This document shows positions 15,442 to 23,775 of a stretch of DNA of 32,338 bases, in pieces. The translations under genes were made by a program, and so were the position numbers. The notes under the pieces are model-generated. The model did not search any database. It was not told where the DNA came from and saw only the letters and a program-made list of their open reading frames with translations. The DNA is from SZUA-370 sp034003955 (GTDB taxonomy: Bacteria; Spirochaetota; Spirochaetia; Treponematales; UBA12059): positions 1 through 32,338 of the forward strand of contig JAVEXO010000028.1 of NCBI GenBank assembly GCA_034003955.1, written 5' to 3'. The first letter of the stretch is position 1, and every line of letters begins with the position of its first letter.

Positions 15442-15470
15442 TGCATGGATGGGTTCCATCCACCTATGCA
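15442..15470 (+). other. Second hairpin in the mglB-mglA spacer
   Basis: TGCAT-GGATGG (15442-15452) can pair with CCATCC (15456-15461) and ATGCA (15466-15470), leaving a GTT loop and a four-base bulge. The sequence CCTTTTCTTCC follows. It stands five bases after the G+C-rich hairpin and 25 bases before the mglA start, so it could add to attenuation or affect mglA initiation. Confidence 0.5.
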
Positions 15471-15495
15471 ATCCTTTTCTTCCAAGGGGTAGTCC

Positions 15496-17016
15496 GTGCA
15501 AGAATATCTCCTAAGCATCAAAGGTGTATCCAAGTCTTTCTCTGGCGTGCAGGTGCTCGATAAGGTGCACCTCGATGTCCTTCCCGGTTCCGTGCATAGC
15601 CTCATGGGCGAGAACGGAGCGGGCAAGTCAACGTTGATGAAGTGTCTTTTTGGAATCTATAAAGAGGATGCCGGTTCATTCATCCTCGATGGTAAGCCTA
15701 TAAACTTTACCGATCCCAAACATGCCCTGGAAAATGGTGTGTCGATGGTGCATCAGGAGCTTAACCAGGTCGTACAGCGCTCCATCAGCGACAATATATG
15801 GCTTGGGCGCTATCCTACCAAGTGTCTATTCATCGATGAAAAAAAAATGCGAGTCAAGACGCTCGAACTATTCAATCAAATAAACATCCATCTGGATCCA
15901 GACACACCCTTGAGTCGCCTGTCCGTGTCACAGCGGCAGATGGTTGAGATAGCCAAGGCCATCTCATACGATGCCAAGATAATAGTACTCGACGAGCCAA
16001 CATCGTCGCTTACCGACAACGAAGTAAACACGCTTTTCGACATCATAGGCGTCCTTAAGACACAGGGCGTCGGGGTCATCTATATTTCCCACAAGATGGA
16101 CGAAATTTTTAAGATATCAGATTATGTTACCGTCCTCCGCGACGGCACCTACATTGGAACGGAACATGTCAAGGATCTTACGATGGATAAGGTCGTCAAC
16201 ATGATGGTAGGCCGTGACCTTGAAGACCGCTTCCCGCCAAAGACAAATGTACCCGGAGAGGTGCACATGTCCGTTCGTAATTTGACTACAAAGTACCCGC
16301 CTATGGTGCATGACGTCAGCTTCGACTTAAGGCGAGGCGAGATCCTGGGCGTCGCAGGCCTCGTAGGAGCCGGGCGTACCGAACTGATGGAAGCACTGTT
16401 CGGCGTCAGAACAAAGGCATCCGGCGAGCTCACCATAGACGGCAAGCCAATATCCAATGGTAGCCCCAACAAGGCCATACATAACAGATTCGCCTATCTG
16501 ACCGAGGAGCGTCGCGAGACGGGCATCTATCCTCTTGCTGACATTACCTTTAATTCTACCATAGCCAACGTAGAGGCCTACAAGAACAAGATTGGTTTCC
16601 TCGATGACAAACGGATGGAAGCCGATACCGATACCCAGATAAAGGCGATGCGTATAAAGACGCCGAGCAAGCGCGAGCCGCTCCGCTCGCTATCGGGAGG
16701 CAACCAGCAGAAGGTCATAATAGGGCGTTGGCTCCTCACCAACCCGGACGTCCTCTTGCTAGATGAGCCAACACGTGGTATCGACGTCGGTGCAAAATAC
16801 GAGATATACCAACTCATCATCAACCTGGCGAACAGCGGCAAGTCGGTGATAGTTGTTTCTTCGGAGATGCCCGAGCTCATAGGCATCACCAATAGAATAC
16901 TGGTCATGAGCAATGGCTATATGGCCGGAATCGTCGATACTGAGACTACGACCCAGACAGAAATATTCAACCTGGCGATGAAATATCTCAATAATTCAAG
17001 GGAGGCCGAAGTATGA
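15496..17016 (+). CDS. mglA: MglA, sugar ABC transporter ATP-binding protein
   Basis: The 506-residue protein starts at GTG 15496 behind AAGGGG (15484-15489). It has two ABC domains in tandem, the usual form for galactose, ribose and xylose importers. Domain 1 has Walker A GENGAGKST (38-46), 'SRLSVSQRQMVEIAKA' as a degenerate signature and Walker B 'IIVLDEPTSSL'. Domain 2 has a degenerate Walker A 'GLVGAGRTEL', an intact signature 'LSGGNQQKVIIGRWL' and 'VLLLDEPTRGIDVGAK'. It powers uptake through MglC. The gene overlaps mglC by four bases (ATGA), giving tight coupling of the two membrane-complex subunits. Confidence 0.96.
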   Translation: MQEYLLSIKGVSKSFSGVQVLDKVHLDVLPGSVHSLMGENGAGKSTLMKCLFGIYKEDAGSFILDGKPINFTDPKHALENGVSMVHQELNQVVQRSISDNIWLGRYPTKCLFIDEKKMRVKTLELFNQINIHLDPDTPLSRLSVSQRQMVEIAKAISYDAKIIVLDEPTSSLTDNEVNTLFDIIGVLKTQGVGVIYISHKMDEIFKISDYVTVLRDGTYIGTEHVKDLTMDKVVNMMVGRDLEDRFPPKTNVPGEVHMSVRNLTTKYPPMVHDVSFDLRRGEILGVAGLVGAGRTELMEALFGVRTKASGELTIDGKPISNGSPNKAIHNRFAYLTEERRETGIYPLADITFNSTIANVEAYKNKIGFLDDKRMEADTDTQIKAMRIKTPSKREPLRSLSGGNQQKVIIGRWLLTNPDVLLLDEPTRGIDVGAKYEIYQLIINLANSGKSVIVVSSEMPELIGITNRILVMSNGYMAGIVDTETTTQTEIFNLAMKYLNNSREAEV

Positions 17017-18041
17017 GCGGCACGACAACGAAGAAGCTCTCGGCGATGAGCAAGGAGCAGTGGAAAGAGCTGCTCATCAAGAACGCCATATACATCGTCA
17101 TCTTCCTTATCATCATGTTCATCATCATAAAAGAGCCGTCCTTCCTCTCGGCCAGCGTGTTCAAGAACATACTGACGCAGAGCTCGGTGCGCCTGATACT
17201 AGCCTTCGGAGTCGGCGGTATCATCATCCTCCAGGGAACAGACCTGTCCCTGGGTCGCTCGGTTGGCTTCGCGGCTGTCATAGCCGGATCTATGCTACAG
17301 CGTGCCGACTATGCCTCGCGCTTCTATCCCGATCTGGTGGCTCTGCCCCTCTTCGTGCCTCTCCTCATAGCATGCGCCGTCAGCGCCTTCTTCAGCGCCA
17401 TCAACGGCTGGGTGGTGGCCAAGTTCAAGATACACCCCTTCCTCGCGACGCTTGGCATGATGATAACGCTCTATGGAGTGCTGTCCATCTACTTTGCATC
17501 AGGCGCACCGGGACCTCAACCTATAGGTGGCTTTGACACTCGCTACACGGAATTTGTCATAGGTCAGAGCCTGGGCATACCAAATCTTGTTATCTATGCG
17601 GCTATAATAAGCGTCATAGTCTGGGTACTCTGGAATAAGACGACCTTTGGCAAGAACCTCTACGCCGTGGGTGGCAACCCCGAGGCTGCAAAGGTTTCAG
17701 GCGTCAACGTAGCCAAGACAATCATTCTTGTTTATATCATGGCCGGCATACTGTATGGCATAGGCGGCTTTTTAGAGGCGGCCCGCATCGGCAGCGCCAA
17801 TAATGGCACAGGATTCGGTTACGAACTCGATGCCATTGCCGCCTGCGTCGTAGGAGGCATCTCCTTCTCTGGCGGCATAGGCAAGGTATCCGGAGCCATA
17901 GCGGGTGTCCTCATGTTTACCGTCATAAGTTATGGAATGACATTCATAGGGATGGACCAGTACTTCCAGTACATAATCAAAGGCGTAATAATAGTGGCAG
18001 CCGTTGCCCTGGATGCCAAGAAGTATATAAAGAAGACCTGA
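17013..18041 (+). CDS. mglC: MglC, galactose ABC transporter permease
   Basis: The 342-residue protein has about eight to ten membrane helices of the BPD_transp_2 family. Recognisable segments are 'GVGGIIILQGTDLSLGRSVG', 'KFKIHPFLATLGMMITLYGV', 'TTFGKNLYAVGGNPEAAKVS' (the EAA-like loop that docks on MglA) and 'ELDAIAACVVGGISFSGGIG'. These are characteristic of MglC/RbsC-type permeases. ATG 17013 overlaps the mglA stop and is preceded by AGGGAGG near 17000. The next gene follows after about 110 bases with its own promoter candidate. Confidence 0.95.
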   Translation: MSGTTTKKLSAMSKEQWKELLIKNAIYIVIFLIIMFIIIKEPSFLSASVFKNILTQSSVRLILAFGVGGIIILQGTDLSLGRSVGFAAVIAGSMLQRADYASRFYPDLVALPLFVPLLIACAVSAFFSAINGWVVAKFKIHPFLATLGMMITLYGVLSIYFASGAPGPQPIGGFDTRYTEFVIGQSLGIPNLVIYAAIISVIVWVLWNKTTFGKNLYAVGGNPEAAKVSGVNVAKTIILVYIMAGILYGIGGFLEAARIGSANNGTGFGYELDAIAACVVGGISFSGGIGKVSGAIAGVLMFTVISYGMTFIGMDQYFQYIIKGVIIVAAVALDAKKYIKKT

Positions 18042-18126
18042 TCTCTTGCGAACAAGTTGTGAAGTGCTCAGTGGAATAACGATGGTAGGACAGGCGCATA
18101 CCTGCTGCCATTGAACCTGATTGACA

Positions 18127-18135
18127 TGGTATACT
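18127..18135 (+). promoter_or_regulatory. Extended -10 promoter for the aldolase gene
   Basis: TGG-TATACT matches an extended -10 with one mismatch. The predicted start near 18142 leaves a leader of about 12 bases that holds CAGGAGA (18142-18148) before ATG 18154. A TTGACA at 18121-18126 is too close to serve as its -35. The core promoter resembles those upstream of 5919 and 9847. Confidence 0.45.
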
Positions 18136-18153
18136 TTGGGTCAGGAGACAATC

Positions 18154-19110
18154 ATGAACCGACTACTCACGACCATTTTTGAGACAGGTCTTGTTCCGGT
18201 CATCAAGATAGATGACGCCTCCAAGGCCAGCCTCTTAGGCAAGGCCCTGCTGGCCGGTGGATTGCCGGTAGCAGAGGTGACCTTCAGGACCGATGCCGCC
18301 GAGGAGTCTATCAGGCGCATGAACGCAGAATGCCCGGGCCTTCTTGTTGGGGCGGGCACCGTGACCAGCCCAGAGCTGGCTCGTTCGGCCATAGCCGCCG
18401 GGGCTCGTTTCATAGTCTCTCCTGGCTTCAACCCTGCTACCGTCGACTATTGCCTTGAACATGAGGTTCCCGTCGTGCCAGGAGTCAATAGTCCTTCTAT
18501 GGTAGAGGCCGGCATGGGAAAGGGACTGGAGGTCCTCAAGTTCTTCCCGGCAGAGGCCTCTGGAGGACTACGCATGCTTGACGCCATGGCTGGACCCTTC
18601 GGCAAGATGAGGTTCATTCCTACCGGTGGCATAGATGCATCAAACCTTGGATCCTATGTATCCCACCCATCGGTGCTGGCCGTGGGCGGTAGCTGGATGG
18701 TCAAGTCGGATCTCATAGAGGCAGGGCGATGGGATGACATAGCGAGCCTCTGTGCCCAGGCTTCGCTAGCGGTCCATGGTTTTGCTCTGGCACACGTCGG
18801 CATTAACCAGAGCGATGCCCAAGCGGCCACTGACCTGGCTGCTACTCTTGAAATTTTAGGCTTCCAGCCAAGAGAAGGCAACTCATCAATCTTTTCCGGT
18901 ACCGATTTTGAGATAATGAAGTCGTTCTATAGAGGCGCTCATGGTCACCTTGCCCTGCGTTGTAACAGCGTGGAGCGGGCCCTGGCCTTCATGTCCAGGC
19001 TTGGCTTTACAGGGGTAGAGGAGACGGCCAAGGTGGAAAAGGGTAGACTCAAGACAATATACCTGGACAAGGAACTCGGTGGCTTCGCCGTGCATCTCTT
19101 GAGGGATTAG
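18154..19110 (+). CDS. eda: KDPG/KHG aldolase fused to a C-terminal VOC (glyoxalase-like) domain
   Basis: ATG 18154 follows CAGGAGA; an upstream in-frame start at 18121 lies within the promoter. The product is 318 residues. Residues 1-205 are a complete class I KDPG aldolase: catalytic Glu41 in 'PVAEVTFRT', 'VGAGTVTSPE' and Schiff-base Lys129 in 'VLKFFPAEASGG', then 'FIPTGGI'. The enzyme splits 2-keto-3-deoxy-6-phosphogluconate to pyruvate and glyceraldehyde 3-phosphate. Residues from about 218 ('FALAHVGINQSDAQAATDLA') to the end look like a small VOC-fold domain ('GHLALRCNSVERALAFMSRL', 'FAVHLLRD'). It follows mglC, suggesting that imported sugar enters Entner-Doudoroff-like catabolism. The VOC role is unknown. 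Confidence 0.9.
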   Translation: MNRLLTTIFETGLVPVIKIDDASKASLLGKALLAGGLPVAEVTFRTDAAEESIRRMNAECPGLLVGAGTVTSPELARSAIAAGARFIVSPGFNPATVDYCLEHEVPVVPGVNSPSMVEAGMGKGLEVLKFFPAEASGGLRMLDAMAGPFGKMRFIPTGGIDASNLGSYVSHPSVLAVGGSWMVKSDLIEAGRWDDIASLCAQASLAVHGFALAHVGINQSDAQAATDLAATLEILGFQPREGNSSIFSGTDFEIMKSFYRGAHGHLALRCNSVERALAFMSRLGFTGVEETAKVEKGRLKTIYLDKELGGFAVHLLRD

Positions 19111-19117
19111 TCTAGGA

Positions 19118-20254
19118 CTACACCGAGGGAATGGCCAGCTTCTCATGCTCCTCGTAGAATTCCAATGTTGCCCTATGTATGGCACGTTCAAAGTAATCCT
19201 GGCTCTCAAGGCTCATCTCGGAAATGTCCTTCTCGGCAAGCCGTACCAGTATGGGTAGGAGTTGCTTGCCGTAGAGCCTCATGCAGGCCTCTGGCTTGAC
19301 ACCGGGCCATGCATCGCAGCTCACAACCGTCCTGCGATTGATGGTTCGTACCACCGCGGGTATTTCATCATACGAAGGGTCGTCTGCATAGAGCACATAC
19401 TTGTTGAGGTTGCCGGTAGGTATGCCCTCGAGCGCCTTGACCTGCACACCTTCTACGTCTGACAGGTATGGGTCGGCGGTCAGGTCCAGTATTATAGCAT
19501 CTTCTTTTAGAACGCCTAAGAGGTCGTTGTCTAGTATGAAACGATAGGGATTGTCACGGGTACTCGCGTCTACGAGTATATCCGTCGCTGCCAGTATCCT
19601 TGACATCTCGAAGCGGTCAGAGGTGATGCTACGGGGTAGCATGTGGATTATGACGCCCTTTGAAAGGTGGGCCTTTATCTGTTCATGCAATTCTTTGGAA
19701 CCGAATTTGGCTGCCGACCTTGCTGCCCGGTGGCCTATCATGCCCATGCCTATTATAGAAACTTCTATAGGAGCCCGGCCCTTTGAGAAGAAATCCTTTC
19801 GAGCCTTGGCCAGCTCATGAAAGGCTGTCTCCATGCCATTGTAGGATGTCCCCTTTGGGTTATACACGATGCGTTGCATGAAGTCATCGCGTATGGAGTC
19901 GAGGGAGACAGCCTGTATGGCTTTATCTTTTAGTATCTGTACGCGGTGCTCACGGGTGGGGTAGTGCAGCATGCTCACGAGCGTTGTACCGGCCTTGAAG
20001 CAGTCCATCTCCTCGTTCTTGGGAGAGCGCAGAATGACTACAACATCCTGGTCGTTGGCCTCTTCAGCATCCGCAAAAACGATATTGGGATTGACAGAGG
20101 TATAGTCATCTTCTGTATAGCCCATGCGAGAGCCGTAGCCCCGTTCTAGCACGATGGAAGCATCTATCCTGGCGAGCTGTTCAAAGAAGTCGGGAAGAAA
20201 AGCCCGTCTCTCGTTCTTTTCCTTGTACATCCGGGGAAAGCCTAGTCTTTTCAT
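19118..20254 (-). CDS. AlaDh/PNT-family NAD(P)-dependent dehydrogenase
   Basis: The 378-residue protein has the N-terminal domain of alanine dehydrogenase/transhydrogenase proteins ('KEKNERRAFLPDFFEQLARI', 'VVVILRSPKNEEM') and a Rossmann domain with 'VSIIGMGMIGHRAARSAAKFG' (GxGxxG). AAAGG precedes ATG 20254. Alanine dehydrogenases and N5-(carboxyethyl)ornithine synthases share this architecture. The sequence is divergent enough that neither can be assigned. It is convergent with the aldolase gene (seven bases between stops) and divergent from the deacetylase-like gene. Confidence 0.75.
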   Translation of the reverse strand: MKRLGFPRMYKEKNERRAFLPDFFEQLARIDASIVLERGYGSRMGYTEDDYTSVNPNIVFADAEEANDQDVVVILRSPKNEEMDCFKAGTTLVSMLHYPTREHRVQILKDKAIQAVSLDSIRDDFMQRIVYNPKGTSYNGMETAFHELAKARKDFFSKGRAPIEVSIIGMGMIGHRAARSAAKFGSKELHEQIKAHLSKGVIIHMLPRSITSDRFEMSRILAATDILVDASTRDNPYRFILDNDLLGVLKEDAIILDLTADPYLSDVEGVQVKALEGIPTGNLNKYVLYADDPSYDEIPAVVRTINRRTVVSCDAWPGVKPEACMRLYGKQLLPILVRLAEKDISEMSLESQDYFERAIHRATLEFYEEHEKLAIPSV

Positions 20255-20308
20255 TGCAAGCCTTTCTCGTTATGGGTACACTTGTAGTCTATGATTGTAT
20301 CGTATTGT

Positions 20309-20321
20309 ATACGTTTAAGCC
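20309..20321 (+). repeat. 13-base motif, copy 1 of 2
   Basis: ATACGTTTAAGCC occurs here in the divergent spacer before the deacetylase-like gene and again at 23744-23756 before the TetR gene, same orientation. An overlapping inverted repeat, CGTAT-TGT-ATACG, lies at 20301-20313. A shared regulator site is possible. Confidence 0.4.
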
Positions 20322-20386
20322 AGTTGCCCGAACCCATACCGTAGAAGATCTGGTAGAGCATGCGCTAGAGAGGGGATACTAATTCC

Positions 20387-21154
20387 ATGACATCAATAGA
20401 ACAAGTTTTTAATAAGGACGGTTTCGAGTTTGCCTTGTCAATGGATTGTGAAGGCAGCAACTACGATAAGAACATTGACGGAAACGTGGCTCAGCTAGAG
20501 CGCTTCCTGGCTAAGGCTAGTGATAATGGCATAACAACAATCCTGTTCGTCACGCCAACCTTTGCCGAGGCCTTGAGACGGCACGGCCTGTCCCAGCGCT
20601 TGCAGCGTGAGTACCGGGTCGTCTATGGCCTCCATATCCATCCTGATAGCCTGCCTGATGAGATTGCCTCCGCCTGCCCCTTCTTGAGGCAGGGGGAAGA
20701 GTTTTTGGCATCCTATACGCGAGAGGAACAACGTTCCATCATAGTGCCAGCCGTTCGTTACCTAAAGGAGCGTGGCATGTGGCCATTGCAGGTCTTCAGG
20801 GGCGGCTGCTTCTCGATGAGTGACGATACGGCAGCCGTCCTGTTGGAGGAAACAAGCATTAGAGCCGAGTCACATAACCCGCATCGGGAGCAGTACACGG
20901 CTAGATCGGCTGAGTTCCGCTCTTTGCCTGTCTATGCCCTCGATCGCGACGAGGAATTCCGCTTGGAGTTTTTTACAACAGAAAAGCTGTGCTCAATGTT
21001 GACAGAAGCCATGAGGCAGGAGAAGAAGGTGATGGCCATCACGCATAGCTACATGCTCGACCCCCATGACTATCATTACGAGCGTGATGGCATAGTCGAC
21101 GATATACATACCAGGCTAGAGGCACTCATAGAGACGAAAGCCGCTGCCCGATAA
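20387..21154 (+). CDS. Polysaccharide deacetylase-like protein (NodB homology)
   Basis: The 255-residue product shows degenerate but ordered NodB motifs: 'ALSMDCEGSNYD' (metal/base Asp), 'YGLHIHPDSLPDEIA' (His pair), 'VFRGGCFSMSD' (Arg motif) and 'AITHSYMLDPHDYH' (His motif near the C-terminus). The family removes acyl groups from cell-wall or other glycans, but many members act on non-carbohydrate amides. No signal peptide is seen, so a cytoplasmic substrate is likely. GAGAGGGG at 20367-20374 precedes ATG 20387 at a wide spacing. It stands alone, divergent from the AlaDh-like gene. Confidence 0.7.
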   Translation: MTSIEQVFNKDGFEFALSMDCEGSNYDKNIDGNVAQLERFLAKASDNGITTILFVTPTFAEALRRHGLSQRLQREYRVVYGLHIHPDSLPDEIASACPFLRQGEEFLASYTREEQRSIIVPAVRYLKERGMWPLQVFRGGCFSMSDDTAAVLLEETSIRAESHNPHREQYTARSAEFRSLPVYALDRDEEFRLEFFTTEKLCSMLTEAMRQEKKVMAITHSYMLDPHDYHYERDGIVDDIHTRLEALIETKAAAR

Positions 21155-21191
21155 TAGGCAACGGCTACGCAGTATCCGATCAATAGACGTA

Positions 21192-23462
21192 TTACAGCGC
21201 TGTGGCTACAGCATAAGCTGCCCTGGTCGCCTCGAGAACGCGACCGAGGGTAAACGAGTCTCCAAGGTTTCGTATGTCGAGGGCGGCATTACAGGTCATG
21301 CACTCATGGTACAGCGAGTCGTTAGGGCGAGCGCCCGCGGCAAGGATTACTATATCGGCTGCTACGTCTTCCATTCGTTCTTCAACCTTGAGCCTGGGCG
21401 CAAAGGGGTTTTCAACGTTCTCAGGAAGGAGTGGGGTCCAGGTGACAAGAGGATCAGGCACCGTCTTGGAGACGTTGCGCCTTAGGCTGACTGTTCCAGC
21501 CTTGACGCTCACGAGAACCGAACAGTTTTTCAGTGTCACACCGCGCTCTTCAAGATAGTGCAGGAGCCAGCCGCGATTGGCTGTGCAGACGCCTTTCATG
21601 AAATCGGGCAGCATCTCAACTATCGTTACATCCTTGCTTTTTTCATGGGCCAGGTAATACGCAGTCTCACAACCTACGACACCGCCGCCAACGATGACTA
21701 TCTTCTTGGCACCATCTACCAGGCTTGGCTCTCGCAGGACGTCTACGGCTAGAAGCACTGATTTTCCATCTATGCCGGGTACCGGCGGACGGGCCTGCTT
21801 TGAACCGGTAGCCGTCACTATGACGTCATATCCAGAAGCCTTAAGCTCGGCCGCGCTGGGAGATGTTCCTAGATGCAGCTCTAGCCCATGTTCCTTGACG
21901 GCTACATCGACGCGGTGCCTCAGGTTCTGTAGGTAGTTGATTATATCGAATTTAATAGCTGGTTTTGATCCAGGAACCAGCATGCCGCCAAGTTCGCTAC
22001 GAGCCTCGAACAGGGTGACATGGTGTCCCCTCATCGCTGCTAAGATCGCACACTGCATGCCACCCGGTCCGCCTCCTATGACGGCTACCTTCTTGACCTT
22101 TGCGGCCGGTGCCATCTCCGAGCCATCGAGGATATCCTCGAAGCCGGTTCTAGCGTTTACAGCGCATTGTGGGTGTCCTCCCTCTACAAACTCGTTGATG
22201 CAGCCTTCCTGGTCACCTATGCATGGAACAATATCGGCTACGCGCCCGGCATAGGCCTTGTTAGGCCACTCGGGATCTGCCAGGAGCGGACGGCCCAGCA
22301 TTATCATGTCGCAGTCGCCATCGCGCAGGGCCTTCTCTGAAAGATCAGGATAGCCTAGTTTACCTACGGCAACCACAGGCACCGGGATGCCGGCATTTGA
22401 CAAGATCTTTCGTGAGGCAAAGTGTTCCTTTACGATCCTGGAAACCTCAAGGTAGCAGCCAGGCCCCATTGACGACGGCGGGTGGGGTAGCCACCAGTTA
22501 TCATAGCAGCCAAGGTCTACATCGAACAGATCGACTCCGGCCTTGACCAGAGCCTCCATGTATTCAAGAGTCTGATCAGGCGTGCGGCCATTGCGGAATT
22601 TCTTGAGGCTAGAAACGGTATCCATGCGGGTACCATAGGTTTCCTCGAGTGCCAGAGATAGGTCTATGCGGTACATGATAGGATAGTCATCTCCTGTCCT
22701 CCTCCGGATTTCCTCGACCATCTTAACACCAAAGGCCTTCCAGTCTGAGAAGGCTCCCAACTTTCTCCTGTTAAAAGCCGGGTTGGTCATCTGTTCCAGC
22801 AGGTAGCCTTCATGGCCGTGGAGGTAGACGCCGTCTATGGTGGCTGCCTTTGAATCTGCAGCCGCTTGTCCCGCATTCTTTATGATACGCCTGGCCTGTC
22901 CGTCGCTCAAGGGGCGGCAGGGGAGGGCTGGCATATAGAAATTCGGGTTCCAGGATGCGGATACAGGTAGCTTTGCCTTGTTAAGAAGACATTCTGGAGA
23001 ACCCACCCTGCCTAAGCCGGGAGTAAGCTGGATGAAGAAACGTGCCCCGTGAGCATGGCAGCGCTCCGCTATGTCGCGCCAGCCGGCGAATACCGTGCGA
23101 CTGCGATCCATTCTAGGAAAGTATGACAAGTCCCCTAACTCTGTTACGGTAGGATCTATGCCATGGCTAATGGGCACCAGACCAGAGGTGATAAGACCCA
23201 CGCCTCCGCGGGCGCGAGCCGTAAAGTACTCAATCATCTTCGTGTTGGGTCTACCTGTCTCCTCGGCCATGCTTATGTTGCCCATGGGGGCCATCACCAG
23301 ACGATTCTTGAGCGTCATACGGTTGATGCGTACAGGTGAAAACATTGATGTGTACGGATACAGTGCACTCGTCATCTTTCCGGCGGCGAGGCAAGCGGGT
23401 TTCTCATACCAGGTGCCGATATTGGCAAGCAGTGCGGATATTCGTTCTTTGTTTGCTGACAA
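21192..23462 (-). CDS. Old-yellow-enzyme-type NADH:flavin oxidoreductase with FAD/NAD domains (2,4-dienoyl-CoA reductase-like)
   Basis: The 756-residue protein starts at TTG 23462, supported by AAAGGAG seven bases upstream; ATG 23375 is an alternative that would remove an unusual 29-residue extension. The FMN-binding barrel begins at 'MFSPVRINRMTLKNRLVMAPM'. The iron-sulfur region is Cys414-x6-Cys421-x11-Cys433, with Asp417 where a further cysteine normally stands. C-terminal dinucleotide folds are 'VAVIGGGPGGMQCA' and 'IVIVGGGVVGCETAYYLA'. Relatives reduce enoyl or related C=C bonds with electrons passed from NAD(P)H through FAD and the cluster. The substrate is unknown. It is divergent from a TetR gene that probably controls it. 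Confidence 0.9.
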   Translation of the reverse strand: MSANKERISALLANIGTWYEKPACLAAGKMTSALYPYTSMFSPVRINRMTLKNRLVMAPMGNISMAEETGRPNTKMIEYFTARARGGVGLITSGLVPISHGIDPTVTELGDLSYFPRMDRSRTVFAGWRDIAERCHAHGARFFIQLTPGLGRVGSPECLLNKAKLPVSASWNPNFYMPALPCRPLSDGQARRIIKNAGQAAADSKAATIDGVYLHGHEGYLLEQMTNPAFNRRKLGAFSDWKAFGVKMVEEIRRRTGDDYPIMYRIDLSLALEETYGTRMDTVSSLKKFRNGRTPDQTLEYMEALVKAGVDLFDVDLGCYDNWWLPHPPSSMGPGCYLEVSRIVKEHFASRKILSNAGIPVPVVAVGKLGYPDLSEKALRDGDCDMIMLGRPLLADPEWPNKAYAGRVADIVPCIGDQEGCINEFVEGGHPQCAVNARTGFEDILDGSEMAPAAKVKKVAVIGGGPGGMQCAILAAMRGHHVTLFEARSELGGMLVPGSKPAIKFDIINYLQNLRHRVDVAVKEHGLELHLGTSPSAAELKASGYDVIVTATGSKQARPPVPGIDGKSVLLAVDVLREPSLVDGAKKIVIVGGGVVGCETAYYLAHEKSKDVTIVEMLPDFMKGVCTANRGWLLHYLEERGVTLKNCSVLVSVKAGTVSLRRNVSKTVPDPLVTWTPLLPENVENPFAPRLKVEERMEDVAADIVILAAGARPNDSLYHECMTCNAALDIRNLGDSFTLGRVLEATRAAYAVATAL

Positions 23463-23651
23463 GTCATTGCTCCTTTGTAATGCTCAAGCAGGAAATTGCT
23501 ACCCGTACGGTAATGTTGGGGGGCTAAGCCTGATACTGCTGTCGCCTCGCTCATAGTCTAGGAGGTGTTGGGTCTGGGCTGCAAGGCTCATCAAGCTTCC
23601 ATTCATGCTTTCATCTGCGTTGCTATGATGCATAAAATAGATATAATTACA

Positions 23652-23665
23652 CCGACTATAGTCGG
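23652..23665. promoter_or_regulatory. Perfect palindrome, candidate TetR operator
   Basis: CCGACTATAGTCGG is a perfect 14-base palindrome and extends to 18 bases with one mismatched pair. It is centred between divergent genes for a TetR regulator and a flavin oxidoreductase and lies just upstream of a candidate -10 (23677-23682). TetR proteins commonly bind such sites to repress both directions. Confidence 0.6.
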
Positions 23666-23743
23666 CGAGTTGATTGTATACTGGTTCTAGAGAGAGAGCA
23701 AGCTTATTAATGACTGGCAAGTTGAGCTAAGAACAAAACTCTG

Positions 23744-23756
23744 ATACGTTTAAGCC
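23744..23756 (+). repeat. 13-base motif, copy 2 of 2
   Basis: ATACGTTTAAGCC is identical to 20309-20321. Here it ends 19 bases before the TetR start codon. Confidence 0.4.
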
Positions 23757-23775
23757 GAGCAGGCACGGGGTACTA

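Larger units (their letters stand above)
23463..23775. other. Divergent regulatory spacer between the flavin oxidoreductase and TetR genes
   Basis: This 313-base spacer holds no convincing gene. A frame of 73 codons on the minus strand (23499-23720) lacks a ribosome site and family features. The spacer contains the palindrome at 23652-23665, a TATACT at 23677-23682 that could be a -10 for the TetR gene, and the 13-base motif at 23744-23756. Confidence 0.6.

Noticed and set aside
18042..18120. Terminator after mglC
   Set aside because: CAGG/CCTG near 18091-18104 is too short and lacks a T-run; nothing else in the spacer supports termination.
23499..23720. 73-codon minus-strand frame in the TetR spacer
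   Set aside because: No ribosome site, no family features, and it covers the palindrome and promoter candidates.
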